DNA from: Amnibacterium kyonggiense
GTDB taxonomy: Bacteria; Actinomycetota; Actinomycetes; Actinomycetales; Microbacteriaceae
DNA: 64,000 bases
Assembly (NCBI RefSeq): GCF_004364555.1
Contig: NZ_SOAM01000001.1
Location: 1,178,001 to 1,242,000, forward strand
Direction of reading: 5' to 3'
The notes beneath the pieces were generated by a model. It ran no database searches. It had not been told where the DNA came from and saw only the letters and a list, made by a program, of their open reading frames with translations. The translations under genes and the position numbers were made by a program. Position 1 is the stretch's first letter, and every line of letters begins with the position of its first letter. Of the stretch, positions 54,879 to 62,818 are shown one piece after another.

Positions 54879-55457
54879 TCAGCCGAGGCTCGCGGCCGCC
54901 GCACGCAGCTCGTCGAGCGCGTCGACCGAGTAGCGCGCCATCGCGTCCGGGGTCGCGTCCGGCTCGCCCGCCCAGCGCTCGAAGGCGCGATGGTGCGCGA
55001 GGACGCCGAGCTCCGCGGCGAGGCGCGCGACGACCGGCGCCGTGCCGCGGGCGACGAGGGCGTCCTCCATCGCGGCCGCGAGCCCGACGGCCTTCTGCGC
55101 GTTCCGGTCGCGCAGCTCCGCGCTCGCGCTGACGACCGCCTCGATGCGCGGGGCGATCTCCCGGCTCATCGGGCCGTAGACCTCCGCGGCGCGGCGGAGG
55201 CCCTCCGCGACCGCGTCGAGCGGGCCCGCGTCCACCGGCGCAGCGGCGATGCCCTCGGCGAGGAGCGCGCTGAGCGCCGCCTGGCCGGCGACGAGCACGT
55301 CGCGCTTGTCGGGGAAGTGCCGGAAGAACGTGCTCCGCGTCACGCCCGCCCGCTCGGCGATCTGCGCGACGGTCGTCTCGTCGTAGCCCTGCTCGTGGAA
55401 CAGGTCGACGGCAGCGAGCACGAGCCGCTCGCGTGCTCCCGGCTCCCAGCGACCCAT
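54879..55457 (-). CDS. TetR/AcrR family transcriptional regulator
   Basis: This 192-residue protein starts MGRWEPGARERLVLAAVDLF. The helix-turn-helix is TVAQIAERAGVTRSTFFRHFPDKRDVL (residues about 29-55). The C-terminal ligand domain is not assignable. It is divergent from an NmrA-like oxidoreductase gene, and two copies of the palindrome GATGGGAC-N4-GTCGCATC lie between the starts. It is most likely the repressor of that gene and of itself. Confidence 0.93.
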   Translation of the reverse strand: MGRWEPGARERLVLAAVDLFHEQGYDETTVAQIAERAGVTRSTFFRHFPDKRDVLVAGQAALSALLAEGIAAAPVDAGPLDAVAEGLRRAAEVYGPMSREIAPRIEAVVSASAELRDRNAQKAVGLAAAMEDALVARGTAPVVARLAAELGVLAHHRAFERWAGEPDATPDAMARYSVDALDELRAAAASLG

Positions 55458-55501
55458 CCGAGCAGGGTATTCGACGGGACGGTCGTCCCGTCGCCCCCAG
55501 T

Positions 55502-55554
55502 GATGGGACCGATGTCGCATCGCGGTGCTACGGTGATGGGACACAAGTCGCATC
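55502..55554. promoter_or_regulatory. Doubled TetR operator flanking a -10 box
   Basis: The 20-bp palindrome GATGGGAC-N4-GTCGCATC is present at 55502-55521 and 55535-55554, 33 bp apart (about three helical turns). A -10-like TACGGT (55529-55534) lies between them. Binding there would block the NmrA-like gene and probably the TetR gene. Confidence 0.75.
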
Positions 55555-55570
55555 ACCACGGGAGGTCCCC

Positions 55571-56458
55571 ATGCAGCTCTTCATCACCGGCGGCACCGGC
55601 AACATCGGCTCGGCGGTGGTCGCCGAGCTCCTCGAGCACGGCCACGGCGCGACCGTGCTCGCCCGGTCCGACGCCTCGGCCGCGCTCGCGCGGGACGCCG
55701 GCGCGAGCGTCGTCCGCGGGGGCCTCGCCGACCTCGCTGCGATCCGCGCCGCGACGGAAGCGGCGGACGGCGCGATCCATCTCGCGTTCGGCAACGACTT
55801 CTCGGGCCCGGACGCGCTCGCGGCGAACATCGCGGAGGAGACGGCGGCGATCGAGACGATCGCCGAGGCGCTCGTCGGCGGCGACCGGCCCTTCGCGATC
55901 GTGTCCGGCACGCCCTGGGAGGAGGGTCGCCCCTCCGTCGAGACCGACCCGCTGCCGACGACCGGCCCCGTCGGCGGCCGGGGCGCCACCGTGACGCGCG
56001 TGCTGCGCGACTTCGCCGGCCGCGGCGTGCGGACCTCCGCGATCCGGCTGCCGCGCACGGTGCACAAGGACGGGGGCGGCGGGTTCGCCGGCCTGCTGAC
56101 CGACCAGGCGCGCCGGACCGGCGTCTCCGGCTACCCGGGCACGGGTGAGCAGCGGTGGCCGGCGGTCCACTCGCTCGACGCCGCGGTGCTCTTCCGGCTC
56201 GCGATCGAGCGTGCGCCGGCCGGCTCCTCGTGGCACGCGGTCCAGGACGAGGGCGACGCCGTGCGCGACATCGCGGCCGTGATCGGGCGCCGCCTCGGGC
56301 TGCCCGTCCAGCAGCTGCCGGACGAGGCGTTCGGTCCCCTCGGGCCGATCTTCGCTGCCGACCAGCCCTCGTCGAGCGCGATCACACGCGCGGAGCTGGG
56401 GTGGACGCCGACGCACCCCACCCTGCTCGAGGACCTCGAGCGCCACCTCCGCCCCTGA
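55571..56458 (+). CDS. NmrA-like / atypical SDR NAD(P)-binding oxidoreductase
   Basis: This 295-residue protein starts MQLFITGGTGNIGSAVVAEL after GGAGG. The NAD(P)-binding motif is TGGTGNIG (6-13). The typical SDR YxxxK is not evident, and AWNSDQ-type motifs are replaced by SGTPWEEGRPSVETD. GYPGTGEQRWPAVHSLDAAVLFRLAIE matches the atypical SDR (NmrA/YesF-like) class. Such proteins bind NAD(P) as enzyme or redox sensor. The adjacent TetR gene and doubled operator indicate induction by a small molecule. Confidence 0.9.
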   Translation: MQLFITGGTGNIGSAVVAELLEHGHGATVLARSDASAALARDAGASVVRGGLADLAAIRAATEAADGAIHLAFGNDFSGPDALAANIAEETAAIETIAEALVGGDRPFAIVSGTPWEEGRPSVETDPLPTTGPVGGRGATVTRVLRDFAGRGVRTSAIRLPRTVHKDGGGGFAGLLTDQARRTGVSGYPGTGEQRWPAVHSLDAAVLFRLAIERAPAGSSWHAVQDEGDAVRDIAAVIGRRLGLPVQQLPDEAFGPLGPIFAADQPSSSAITRAELGWTPTHPTLLEDLERHLRP

Positions 56459-56467
56459 GCCCTGCAC

Positions 56468-56746
56468 TTGCGATCGGGGCCACGGGCGTTCGAGGCGCTG
56501 CAGTCGGAGCACCCGGACGAGCCGCGGCTCGTCCACGAGGTCGCGGGTGCCTACGACACCGCGGGTGATCAGGAGCGGGCGGCGCCGCTGTACGAACGAG
56601 CGCTCGCTGCGGGGCTCGCGGGCGACGTCCTCCGCCGCTGCCTCGAGCAGCGCGGCAGCACGCTGCGGAACCTCGGCCGGTACGCGGCCGCCGCTGCCGG
56701 GAACGCGGAGCACCTGCTCGAGCGCGATCGCGCGCCATGGGGCTGA
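56468..56746 (+). pseudogene. Tetratricopeptide repeat protein remnant
   Basis: The open frame of 92 codons from TTG encodes RAFEALQSEHPDEPRLVHEVAGAY and PLYERALAAGL, GSTLRNLGRYAAA, which match the beginning of a widespread actinobacterial TPR family of about 150 residues. The C-terminal half is missing: the frame stops right after LLERDRAPWG. The N-terminus is also short and the start codon lacks a ribosome-binding site. It is probably a decayed fragment left 9 bp after the preceding gene. Confidence 0.5.
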
Positions 56747-56754
56747 TGTGCGTC

Positions 56755-56783
56755 TTGTGCAGCCGTCCTGACCGTCGTAACGT
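56755..56783 (+). promoter_or_regulatory. Promoter upstream of a 24-residue ORF and rtcB
   Basis: -35 TTGTGC (56755-56760), 17-bp spacer, -10 TAACGT (56778-56783). Transcription from here would read through the short ORF into rtcB. Confidence 0.55.
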
Positions 56784-56838
56784 CTGACGGCTGCGCCGGA
56801 CCCGGCGCGCGTCCGGTCGAGCAGAGGAAGGAACCGCG

Positions 56839-56913
56839 ATGTCGTATCGGAAGAGCGAACGCCCCGTGAACCTCCAGCCCCTGCTCCCGGCCCGTCCGAG
56901 CGCGACCCTCTAG
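56839..56913 (+). CDS. Short leader ORF (24 residues) upstream of rtcB
   Basis: This ATG ORF is preceded by an excellent Shine-Dalgarno (GAGGAAGGA, about 6 nt spacing). It encodes a basic peptide beginning MSYRKSERPV and ending ARPSATL, closed by TAG. It lies between a good promoter and rtcB. A CGCCCGG/CCGGGCG hairpin (56925-56951) follows. It could be a true small protein or a leader peptide controlling rtcB. No similar peptide is known to me. Confidence 0.5.
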   Translation: MSYRKSERPVNLQPLLPARPSATL

Positions 56914-57029
56914 TCGTCGCGTCTCGCCCGGGCCGGGTCATGGTCCGGGCGTCCCCGTCTGCCTTCCGCGCGGGAGGCCGCGTGCCCGAACCGTGGTCAC
57001 CGGTCTCCACCACAGGAAGGAGCGGTCTC

Positions 57030-58202
57030 GTGCAGACCCTCGCCAAGCGGCTCGTGAGCTGGGCGAGCGTGCTCGAGGAGTCCACCCTCGAGCAGGCCCG
57101 CACCAGTGCGCGGATGCCGTTCATCCACCCGCACATCGCCCTGATGCCGGACGCCCACCTCGGGCTCGGCGCCACGGTCGGTTCGGTGATCCCGACGCTC
57201 GGCGCCGTGATGCCCGCCGCCGTCGGCGTCGACATCGGCTGCGGGATGATCGCGGTCCGCACGCAGTTCGACCGGGGCGCCCTCGAGGCGCGCGGCGACC
57301 TGCCGGCCCTCCGGGCGCAGATCGAGCGCGCCGTCCCGCTGTCCGCGGGCGCGGCGAACGCGAAGATCGTCGCGACCGCGGCGCCGCGGATCACGGAGCT
57401 GGAGGCGCTCGCCGCCGAGGCCGGGTTCACGCCGGACCGGTACGCCGAGGCGTGGCGGCAGCAGCTCGGGTCGCTCGGGAGCGGGAACCACTTCATCGAG
57501 GTCTCCGTCGACGAGCAGGACCGGGTGTGGGCGTTCCTCCACTCGGGCAGCCGAGGCGTCGGGAACCGGATCGCGCAGGCGCACATCAAGGTCGCGCAGG
57601 CCCTGGTGACGCAGTGGTGGATCGAGCTGCCGGACCGCGACCTCGCCTACCTGGTGGAGGGGACCGCCGAGTTCGATCGGTACATCGCCGAGCTGCGGTG
57701 GGCGCAGCGGTTCGCGCTGCTCAACCGCGAGGAGATGATGGACCGCGTCGTGCGGCAGCTCTCGGAGCACCTCGGCGAGACCGTCGTGGAGCAGGAGCGG
57801 ATCAACTGCCACCACAACTTCACGCAGCGGGAGCAGCACTTCAAGAAGACCGTCTGGGTCTCCCGGAAGGGCGCGATCTCCGCGCGCGAGGGCGAGGCCG
57901 GATTGATCCCGGGATCGATGGGCACCGCCTCCTACGTGGTGGAGGGGCTCGGGAACCGGATGGCGCTCGAGTCGTCGCCGCACGGCGCGGGCCGGGCGTA
58001 CTCCCGGTCGGCCGCGCGGCGGACCTTCACGCACGACCAGCTCCGCGAGGCGATGGCCGGCATCGAGTTCCGCGACACCGACGCGTTCCTCGACGAGATC
58101 CCGCAGGCGTACAAGCCGATCGAGCAGGTCATGGCCGACGCCGCCGACCTCGTCCGGATCCGGCACGTGCTGCGGCAGCTCGTCAACGTGAAGGGCGACT
58201 GA
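57030..58202 (+). CDS. rtcB: RNA-splicing ligase RtcB
   Basis: This 390-residue protein has its GTG start chosen by GAAGGAG 7 nt upstream and by the family N-terminus (QTLAKRLVSWASVLEESTLEQ). The metal ligand Cys71 lies in GVDIGCGMIAVRT. The metal-binding SLGSGNHFIE and HSGSRGVGNR follow. The guanylate-forming His318 is in SSPHGAGRAYSR. RtcB joins RNA 2',3'-cyclic phosphate or 3'-phosphate ends to 5'-OH ends with GTP and Mn2+, repairing cleaved tRNA or rRNA. No archease or RtcA gene is visible. An upstream ORF and long leader suggest post-transcriptional control. Confidence 0.94.
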   Translation: MQTLAKRLVSWASVLEESTLEQARTSARMPFIHPHIALMPDAHLGLGATVGSVIPTLGAVMPAAVGVDIGCGMIAVRTQFDRGALEARGDLPALRAQIERAVPLSAGAANAKIVATAAPRITELEALAAEAGFTPDRYAEAWRQQLGSLGSGNHFIEVSVDEQDRVWAFLHSGSRGVGNRIAQAHIKVAQALVTQWWIELPDRDLAYLVEGTAEFDRYIAELRWAQRFALLNREEMMDRVVRQLSEHLGETVVEQERINCHHNFTQREQHFKKTVWVSRKGAISAREGEAGLIPGSMGTASYVVEGLGNRMALESSPHGAGRAYSRSAARRTFTHDQLREAMAGIEFRDTDAFLDEIPQAYKPIEQVMADAADLVRIRHVLRQLVNVKGD

Positions 58203-58210
58203 GCCCGGCC

Positions 58211-58253
58211 CCGTTCCGTCCTGCAGGACGCCCCGTCCTGCAGGACGGAACGG
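58211..58253. repeat. 20-bp perfect inverted repeat between convergent genes (palindrome 8)
   Basis: Arms 58211-58230 and 58234-58253 (CCGTTCCGTCCTGCAGGACG) enclose CCC. Each arm itself holds the palindrome CGTCCTGCAGGACG. It is a probable bidirectional terminator of rtcB and the small convergent gene. Confidence 0.9.
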
Positions 58254-58260
58254 CCGTCGA

Positions 58261-58458
58261 TCACCCCAGCCCGCCGAAGCCGCCGTTGATGATGCTGCCC
58301 GCGGCGCCCCGCTCGAGGAGCGTCTGGACGTCGTCGTCGCGCTCGTGCTCCGCCTCGGCGTCGAAGTCGACCACGCCGTTCGTCTGGTCGAACGGCTTCT
58401 CGGATCCGGTGAGGTGGACCCAGGGCTTGGCCGCCGGGTTCGGGTGCTTCTTCGACAC
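58261..58458 (-). CDS. Small hypothetical protein (65 residues)
   Basis: The GTG start with GAGAGGAG 6 nt upstream gives MSKKHPNPAAKPWVHLTGSE. It is hydrophilic, with a C-terminal glycine-rich end (SIINGGFGGLG). There are no membrane helices. The Shine-Dalgarno, codon bias and clean stop support a real gene. The function is unknown; the Thr-Gly-Ser-Glu segment and acidic middle (DAEAEHERDDD) give no family. Confidence 0.65.
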   Translation of the reverse strand: MSKKHPNPAAKPWVHLTGSEKPFDQTNGVVDFDAEAEHERDDDVQTLLERGAAGSIINGGFGGLG

Positions 58459-58586
58459 CGTGCGCTCCTCTCGAGCAGGCCCGCGCCGTCGCGGGGGACG
58501 GAACGGTACTCGCGGTACGCCCAGAAGACCTGAAGCGCGCATGAACGCGGCCGGAGGTGCGTCGTCCGCGTGTCGCGGCGCCGCGG

Positions 58587-58703
58587 TAGCGTCTGGCCGT
58601 GCATGGACGGAGCCTGGTGATCGGCGGTGCCGGCGCCCTCGCGCTGCCCGCCGCGGGCTCGGTGGGCGGCGCGCACGGCGGCCACGGCGTGATCCGCTTC
58701 TGA
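58587..58703 (+). CDS. Possible leaderless 34-residue ORF
   Basis: TAGCGT (58587-58592) is followed after 6 nt by GTG 58599, the same geometry as other leaderless starts in this window. The ORF runs to TGA 58701-58703. It encodes a small Ala/Gly-rich, weakly hydrophobic peptide beginning MHGRSLVIGG and ending HGVIRF. It lies just upstream of the response regulator gene. It may instead be the 5' part of that gene's leader. Coding status is uncertain. Confidence 0.3.
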
Positions 58704-58732
58704 CACCTGCTGACGTAGTTCGAGGAGGACCC

Positions 58733-59395
58733 ATGGCAACGGTCGGGCTGTGCGAGGACGACCCGCAGGTGCGGCGCGTCGTCGTCGAGGCGCTCGCGGC
58801 GGTCGATCTCGACGTCGCGGTGGCGCATCGCGCGTCGGAGGCGATCCGCGAGTTCACGCCGGACGCCGGGCTGCGTGCCCTGGTGCTCGACATCGGGCTG
58901 CCCGACGGCGACGGGCGGGACCTCTGCCAGGCGCTCCGCGCGAGCGGGGTGACCGCGCCGGTCCTCTTCCTCACCGCGCGCGGCGGCGTGCACGAGGTCG
59001 TCGCCGGGTTCGGCGCCGGCGGCGACGACTACCTCGTGAAGCCCTTCGCGGTCGCGGAGCTGCAGGCCCGGGTGGCCGCGCTCGTGCGGCGCGCGCCGAC
59101 CGCCCCGGCGTCGCCGAGGGCGCTGCACCTCGACGCCGAGCGGTTCTCCGTCCGCCGCGGGGACAAGGAGGAGCGGCTGACGCCGACGGAGTTCCGCCTC
59201 CTCGCGACCCTCCTCGCCCGGCCGGGCGAGGTCGTCCGGCGCCGCGAGCTCGTCGCCGCGGCGTGGCCCGTCGGCGCGGTCGTGCAGGCGAACACCCTCG
59301 ACTCCTACATGCGCCGCATCCGCCGCCTGCTCGAGCAGGTGGGGTCGCCCGACGAGCTGCACACCGCCCGCGGCGTCGGCTTCCGGCTGGGATGA
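58733..59395 (+). CDS. Two-component response regulator (OmpR/PhoB-type)
   Basis: This 220-residue protein starts MATVGLCEDDPQVRRVVVEA after GAGGAGG. The receiver domain has acidic residues EDD at 8-10, the phospho-acceptor Asp53 in LVLDIGLPDGDG, and the conserved Lys in YLVKPFAVAEL (about 102). The C-terminal winged helix (about 130-220) has RLTPTEFRLLATLLARPGEVVRRRELVAAAW and NTLDSYMRRIRRLL. It binds DNA after phosphorylation by the kinase encoded next, whose ATG overlaps this stop (GATGA). Target genes are not evident apart from the co-encoded operon. Confidence 0.95.
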   Translation: MATVGLCEDDPQVRRVVVEALAAVDLDVAVAHRASEAIREFTPDAGLRALVLDIGLPDGDGRDLCQALRASGVTAPVLFLTARGGVHEVVAGFGAGGDDYLVKPFAVAELQARVAALVRRAPTAPASPRALHLDAERFSVRRGDKEERLTPTEFRLLATLLARPGEVVRRRELVAAAWPVGAVVQANTLDSYMRRIRRLLEQVGSPDELHTARGVGFRLG

Positions 59396-60711
59396 CGGAC
59401 GGCGAGCTGCGCTCCAGCGCCTCCGTCCGCCGCCGCCTGACCGCGACCACGGCGGCGATCATCTCGATCGGGATGATCGCGCTCGTCGTCGTGGTGCTGC
59501 TCGTGGCCTGGCGCACGACGGACCACGAGATGGACCAGGTCCTCGACACCCGGGTCGCCGCGGTGCGGGACGCCGCGGAGGTCGTCCGCGGGAAGCCGGT
59601 CGTCGCGGACGCGGACGACCCGACGTTCGACACCTCGAACTGGGTCGCAGACCCGGACGGGACGCTGATCGCGGGCCCGAACGTGCCGTCGGCGATCCGG
59701 GCCGAGGTGAACCGGCTCGCCCGCGGTGAGAACGGCGTGGTGGAGGTCGACTCGTGGCGGCTGCGCGGCGCCGCGCTGCGCCCCGGCGCCGACGTCGGGC
59801 GGGTCGTCGTCGCGATCGACACCGGGCCGTACCGCTCCGGCCTCGGCCGGCTCGTCGCCGCGTCGATCGTCACCGGCCTGGTCGTGGTCGCGGGCGTCAC
59901 GCTGCTCGCGGGTCTCATCGTCCGTCGGGCCCTCGCGCCGGTCGCGACCATGACCGCGACCGCCGTCGCGTGGTCGCACGAGCGCCCCGACCGCCGCTTC
60001 GGTCTGGGCGCGCCGAAGGACGAGATCACCGGGCTCGCGGCCGTGCTCGACGGCCTGCTCGACCGGGTCGACCGCGCGATCCGCGCGGAGCAGCGGCTGA
60101 CCGCCGAGGTCGCCCACGAGCTGCGGACGCCGCTCACCGTGATGCGCGGCGAGGCCGAGCTCGGCGCGGCGACCCCGCGGCTGCGCAAGGCGGAGCGGGA
60201 GCGCTTCGAGCGCATCGTCGCCGCGGCGGACGAGATGGGCTCGGCCATGACGACGCTGCTCGACGCCGCCCGCGGCTCCGGCTCCGCCGCCACGGCGGAC
60301 GTGTCGGCGGTGCTCGCGACCGTCGCCGCCCGCACCGGCCTCGCGCTCCCGATCGTCGTGGACGAGCCGGACGAGGAGCTCGTCGCCGCGGTCCCCGCTG
60401 ACCTGCTCGGCCGCGCGCTCGCCCCGCTCGTCGACAACGCGGCCCGGTACGGTCGCACGGCCGTGCACCTCGCGGCGGAGCGCGACGGCGACCGGATCGC
60501 GGTGTCCGTCACGGACGACGGCGACGGGGTCCGGGAGGGGGTCGGCGACGTGTTCGAGCCCGGCGTGCGCGACCCCGCGAGCGAAGGCGCGGGGCTCGGC
60601 CTCGCGCTCGCACGGCGGCTCGCCCGCTCCGTCGGCGGCGACGCGGTGCTCGTCTCCCGGAAGCCCGCGGTCCTCCGCGTCGTCGTGCCCGCGGCGACCG
60701 AGCTCACGTGA
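59392..60711 (+). CDS. Two-component sensor histidine kinase
   Basis: This 439-residue protein starts MTDGELRSSASVRRRLTATT. Two membrane helices (about 21-42 and 155-178) flank an extracytoplasmic sensor of about 110 residues. A HAMP-like linker and then the HisKA box follow, with His242 in AEVAHELRTPLTVMRGE. The ATPase domain has PLVDNAARYG (N box) and GAGLGLALARRLARSVGG (G2 box). It autophosphorylates and passes phosphate to the preceding regulator. Its stop overlaps the GTG of a membrane glycosyltransferase, which suggests that the pair senses an envelope condition. Confidence 0.94.
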   Translation: MTDGELRSSASVRRRLTATTAAIISIGMIALVVVVLLVAWRTTDHEMDQVLDTRVAAVRDAAEVVRGKPVVADADDPTFDTSNWVADPDGTLIAGPNVPSAIRAEVNRLARGENGVVEVDSWRLRGAALRPGADVGRVVVAIDTGPYRSGLGRLVAASIVTGLVVVAGVTLLAGLIVRRALAPVATMTATAVAWSHERPDRRFGLGAPKDEITGLAAVLDGLLDRVDRAIRAEQRLTAEVAHELRTPLTVMRGEAELGAATPRLRKAERERFERIVAAADEMGSAMTTLLDAARGSGSAATADVSAVLATVAARTGLALPIVVDEPDEELVAAVPADLLGRALAPLVDNAARYGRTAVHLAAERDGDRIAVSVTDDGDGVREGVGDVFEPGVRDPASEGAGLGLALARRLARSVGGDAVLVSRKPAVLRVVVPAATELT

Positions 60712-62159
60712 GCGTCCCGCGGTCCGTCCTCCTCGTCGCGGTGCTCGTCGGGCTCCTCGGCGGCGTCGTGCGGGCCGCCGTGCTGCTCGCGACCGACGGC
60801 TGGCTCGGCTCGTCCGCCTACGACGACGGCGTCTACTTCGCCGCCGCGGCGTCCTTCGCGCACGGCCGCTGGCCCTACGCCGACTTCCTCTTCCTCCAGC
60901 CGCCCGCAGTCCTCGTCGCGCTCGCGCCGCTCGCCGCCCTGGGCCGCGTCATCGGCGACCCGGCGGCCGTCGTCGTCGCGCGGATCGTCTGGATCGGGAT
61001 CGGCGCCACGAGCTGCGCCCTGGTGGCCGTGCTCGCGGGGCGCCGGTCGCTGCCCGCCGGGCTCGTCGCCGGCGCGATCGCGGCGACCTTCTTCCCGCTC
61101 GCGTACGGCGAGCGGAGCACCCTCCTCGAGCCCCTGGCGACCCTCCTGCTGCTCGTCGCGATCCTCGTGCGCGAGCGGGGCGGCCCGCGCGCGGCGCTCG
61201 TCGCCGGCGCGATCGCCGGGGCGTCCGTCGACGTGAAGGTCTGGTACGTCGTGCCGGTGCTCGTCCTGGCCGCGTTCCCCGGGCACCGCCTCCGCTTCCT
61301 CCTCGGCGCCGTCGCCGGCGGTGCGGTCGTCGTGGCCCCGTTCCTGATCCGCGCCCCGGAGGCGCTCGTGCGGCAGGTGTTCCTCGACCAGCTCGGGCGG
61401 CCGCGGCAGCCGGGGGCCGGGGTCCGTCTGCGGCTGTCGGAGATCACGGGCGCGCGGTGGCTGACGGGGTCGGGCGGGCTCGACGTGCCGGAGGTCGTCC
61501 TGCCGACCGCCGTCATCGCGGTCGTGGTCCTGGTCGCGGCGGTGCTCGCCTGCCGGACCCCGCTCGGCCGCCGGGCCGTGGCGCTCCTCGCCGCGACGGG
61601 CCTCGTGGTGCTCGCCTCGCCGTCCTTCTTCGTGCACTACGTCTCGCTCACGGCGCCGTGGATGGCGCTCGTCGTCGGCATCGGAGCCGGCGTCGCGCTC
61701 GAGCGGGTGCGGCGGCGCGCGCTCCTCGTCGCAGCCACCGGCGTGCTCACCGCCGTCGTCGTCGCGCCGACCGCCGAGAAGGACCTCCAGCCGCCCGCGC
61801 CGCCGCGCCCGCTCGCCACGATCGCCGCCGCCGCGGCGCGGGTCGACGGCTGCACGCGCTCCGACGACCCCGGCCTGCTCGCGGCGATCGGGGTGCTCTC
61901 GACGCAGCTCGAGCGCGACTGCCCGGTCTGGCCCGACGTGACGGGCTGGACGTTCGACCGCCCGGGCTTCCCGGTCGCGAGCGACGACCGCCCGACCAGT
62001 GCGCGGTGGCAGCGCTTCGTCACCGGCTACCTCCTCGGCGGCGACGCCGTGATCGTGGACCGGACCGGCACCGGCCTGTCGGACGCGAGCCGACGGCGCA
62101 TCGCCGACCTCCCGGTGCTCGCCCGGTCCGGCGACCTGACGCTCCACGCCGTGCCGTAG
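60708..62159 (+). CDS. Polytopic membrane glycosyltransferase-like protein
   Basis: This 483-residue protein starts at GTG, giving MSVPRSVLLVAVLVGLLGGV. About ten hydrophobic segments are visible. The first loop has SSAYDDGVYFAAAASFAHGRWPYADFLFLQPPAVLVAL, with the Asp-Asp and Gln-Pro-Pro pattern of GT-C enzymes (DUF2029/GT39-like). The soluble C-terminal part (about 365-483) is polar. It overlaps the sensor kinase stop by 4 bp. It probably transfers sugars from a polyprenyl carrier to an envelope polymer or lipid. Confidence 0.85.
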   Translation: MSVPRSVLLVAVLVGLLGGVVRAAVLLATDGWLGSSAYDDGVYFAAAASFAHGRWPYADFLFLQPPAVLVALAPLAALGRVIGDPAAVVVARIVWIGIGATSCALVAVLAGRRSLPAGLVAGAIAATFFPLAYGERSTLLEPLATLLLLVAILVRERGGPRAALVAGAIAGASVDVKVWYVVPVLVLAAFPGHRLRFLLGAVAGGAVVVAPFLIRAPEALVRQVFLDQLGRPRQPGAGVRLRLSEITGARWLTGSGGLDVPEVVLPTAVIAVVVLVAAVLACRTPLGRRAVALLAATGLVVLASPSFFVHYVSLTAPWMALVVGIGAGVALERVRRRALLVAATGVLTAVVVAPTAEKDLQPPAPPRPLATIAAAAARVDGCTRSDDPGLLAAIGVLSTQLERDCPVWPDVTGWTFDRPGFPVASDDRPTSARWQRFVTGYLLGGDAVIVDRTGTGLSDASRRRIADLPVLARSGDLTLHAVP

Positions 62160-62184
62160 CGGCGCGGGGTGGCACGATCGGACC

Positions 62185-62703
62185 GTGCTGTCCCGCCTCC
62201 GTCCCCTCGTCCCCGACGACGCGGCGGAGATCGCGCGGCTGCAGGCAGCGAACCGCGCCTTCCTGGCGCCGTGGGACGCGATCCGGCCGGACGTCTTCTA
62301 CACGGAGCCGGGCCAGGCGGTCGAGGTCGAGCGGATGCTCGCGCGGGAGGCCGAGGGCACCGCGGCCGCGCGCGCGATCCTCGACGACGCGGGGCGGCTC
62401 GCGGGGGTGATCCGCCTGAACGGGATCACGCGCGGTGCCTTCGAGTCCTGCTCGGTCGGCTACTGGGTCGACCAGGAGCGGAACGGGCAGGGGCTCGCGT
62501 CGTCGGCGGTCGCCGCGGTGCTCGACCTCGCGTTCCGCGACCTCGGCCTGCACCGGGTGCAGGCGGAGACGCTGCGGCACAACGCGCGCTCCCAGCGGGT
62601 GCTCGCGAAGAACGGCTTCGAGCGCTTCGGCATGGCGCCAGCCTTCCTCCGCATCGCGGGGGAGTGGCAGGACCACGACCTGTTCCAGCGCCTCGCCGAC
62701 TGA
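62185..62703 (+). CDS. GNAT family N-acetyltransferase (RimJ/RimL-like)
   Basis: This 172-residue protein has a GTG start giving MLSRLRPLVPDDAAEIARLQ. The acetyl-CoA loop is in DQERNGQGLASSAVAAVLDLAF (residues about 92-113, motif A Q/RxxGxG/A variant). HRVQAETLRHNARSQRVLAKNGFERFG is the RimJ/RimL ribosomal-protein acetyltransferase signature. It acetylates the N-terminus of a protein or a small molecule. It is placed alone between a glycosyltransferase and a convergent kinase gene. Confidence 0.92.
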   Translation: MLSRLRPLVPDDAAEIARLQAANRAFLAPWDAIRPDVFYTEPGQAVEVERMLAREAEGTAAARAILDDAGRLAGVIRLNGITRGAFESCSVGYWVDQERNGQGLASSAVAAVLDLAFRDLGLHRVQAETLRHNARSQRVLAKNGFERFGMAPAFLRIAGEWQDHDLFQRLAD

Positions 62704-62731
62704 CCCTCGGAGCGCGTCAGCAGGAAGCCCC

Positions 62732-62818
62732 GAGCACGTCAGCAGGAACCAGGTGCTTCAGCAGGAAGGAGTCGCGCGCTGCTTCCTGCTGAAGGCGCTC
62801 GTTCCTGCTGACGTGCTC
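62732..62818. repeat. Nested inverted repeat between convergent genes (palindrome 9)
   Basis: The outer arms GAGCACGTCAGCAGGAAC (62732-62749) and 62801-62818 enclose inner arms CTTCAGCAGGAAG (62756-62768) and 62782-62794. A further half-copy GAGCGCGTCAGCAGGAAG lies at 62709-62726. The distal arm covers the last codon region of the kinase gene. Confidence 0.88.
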
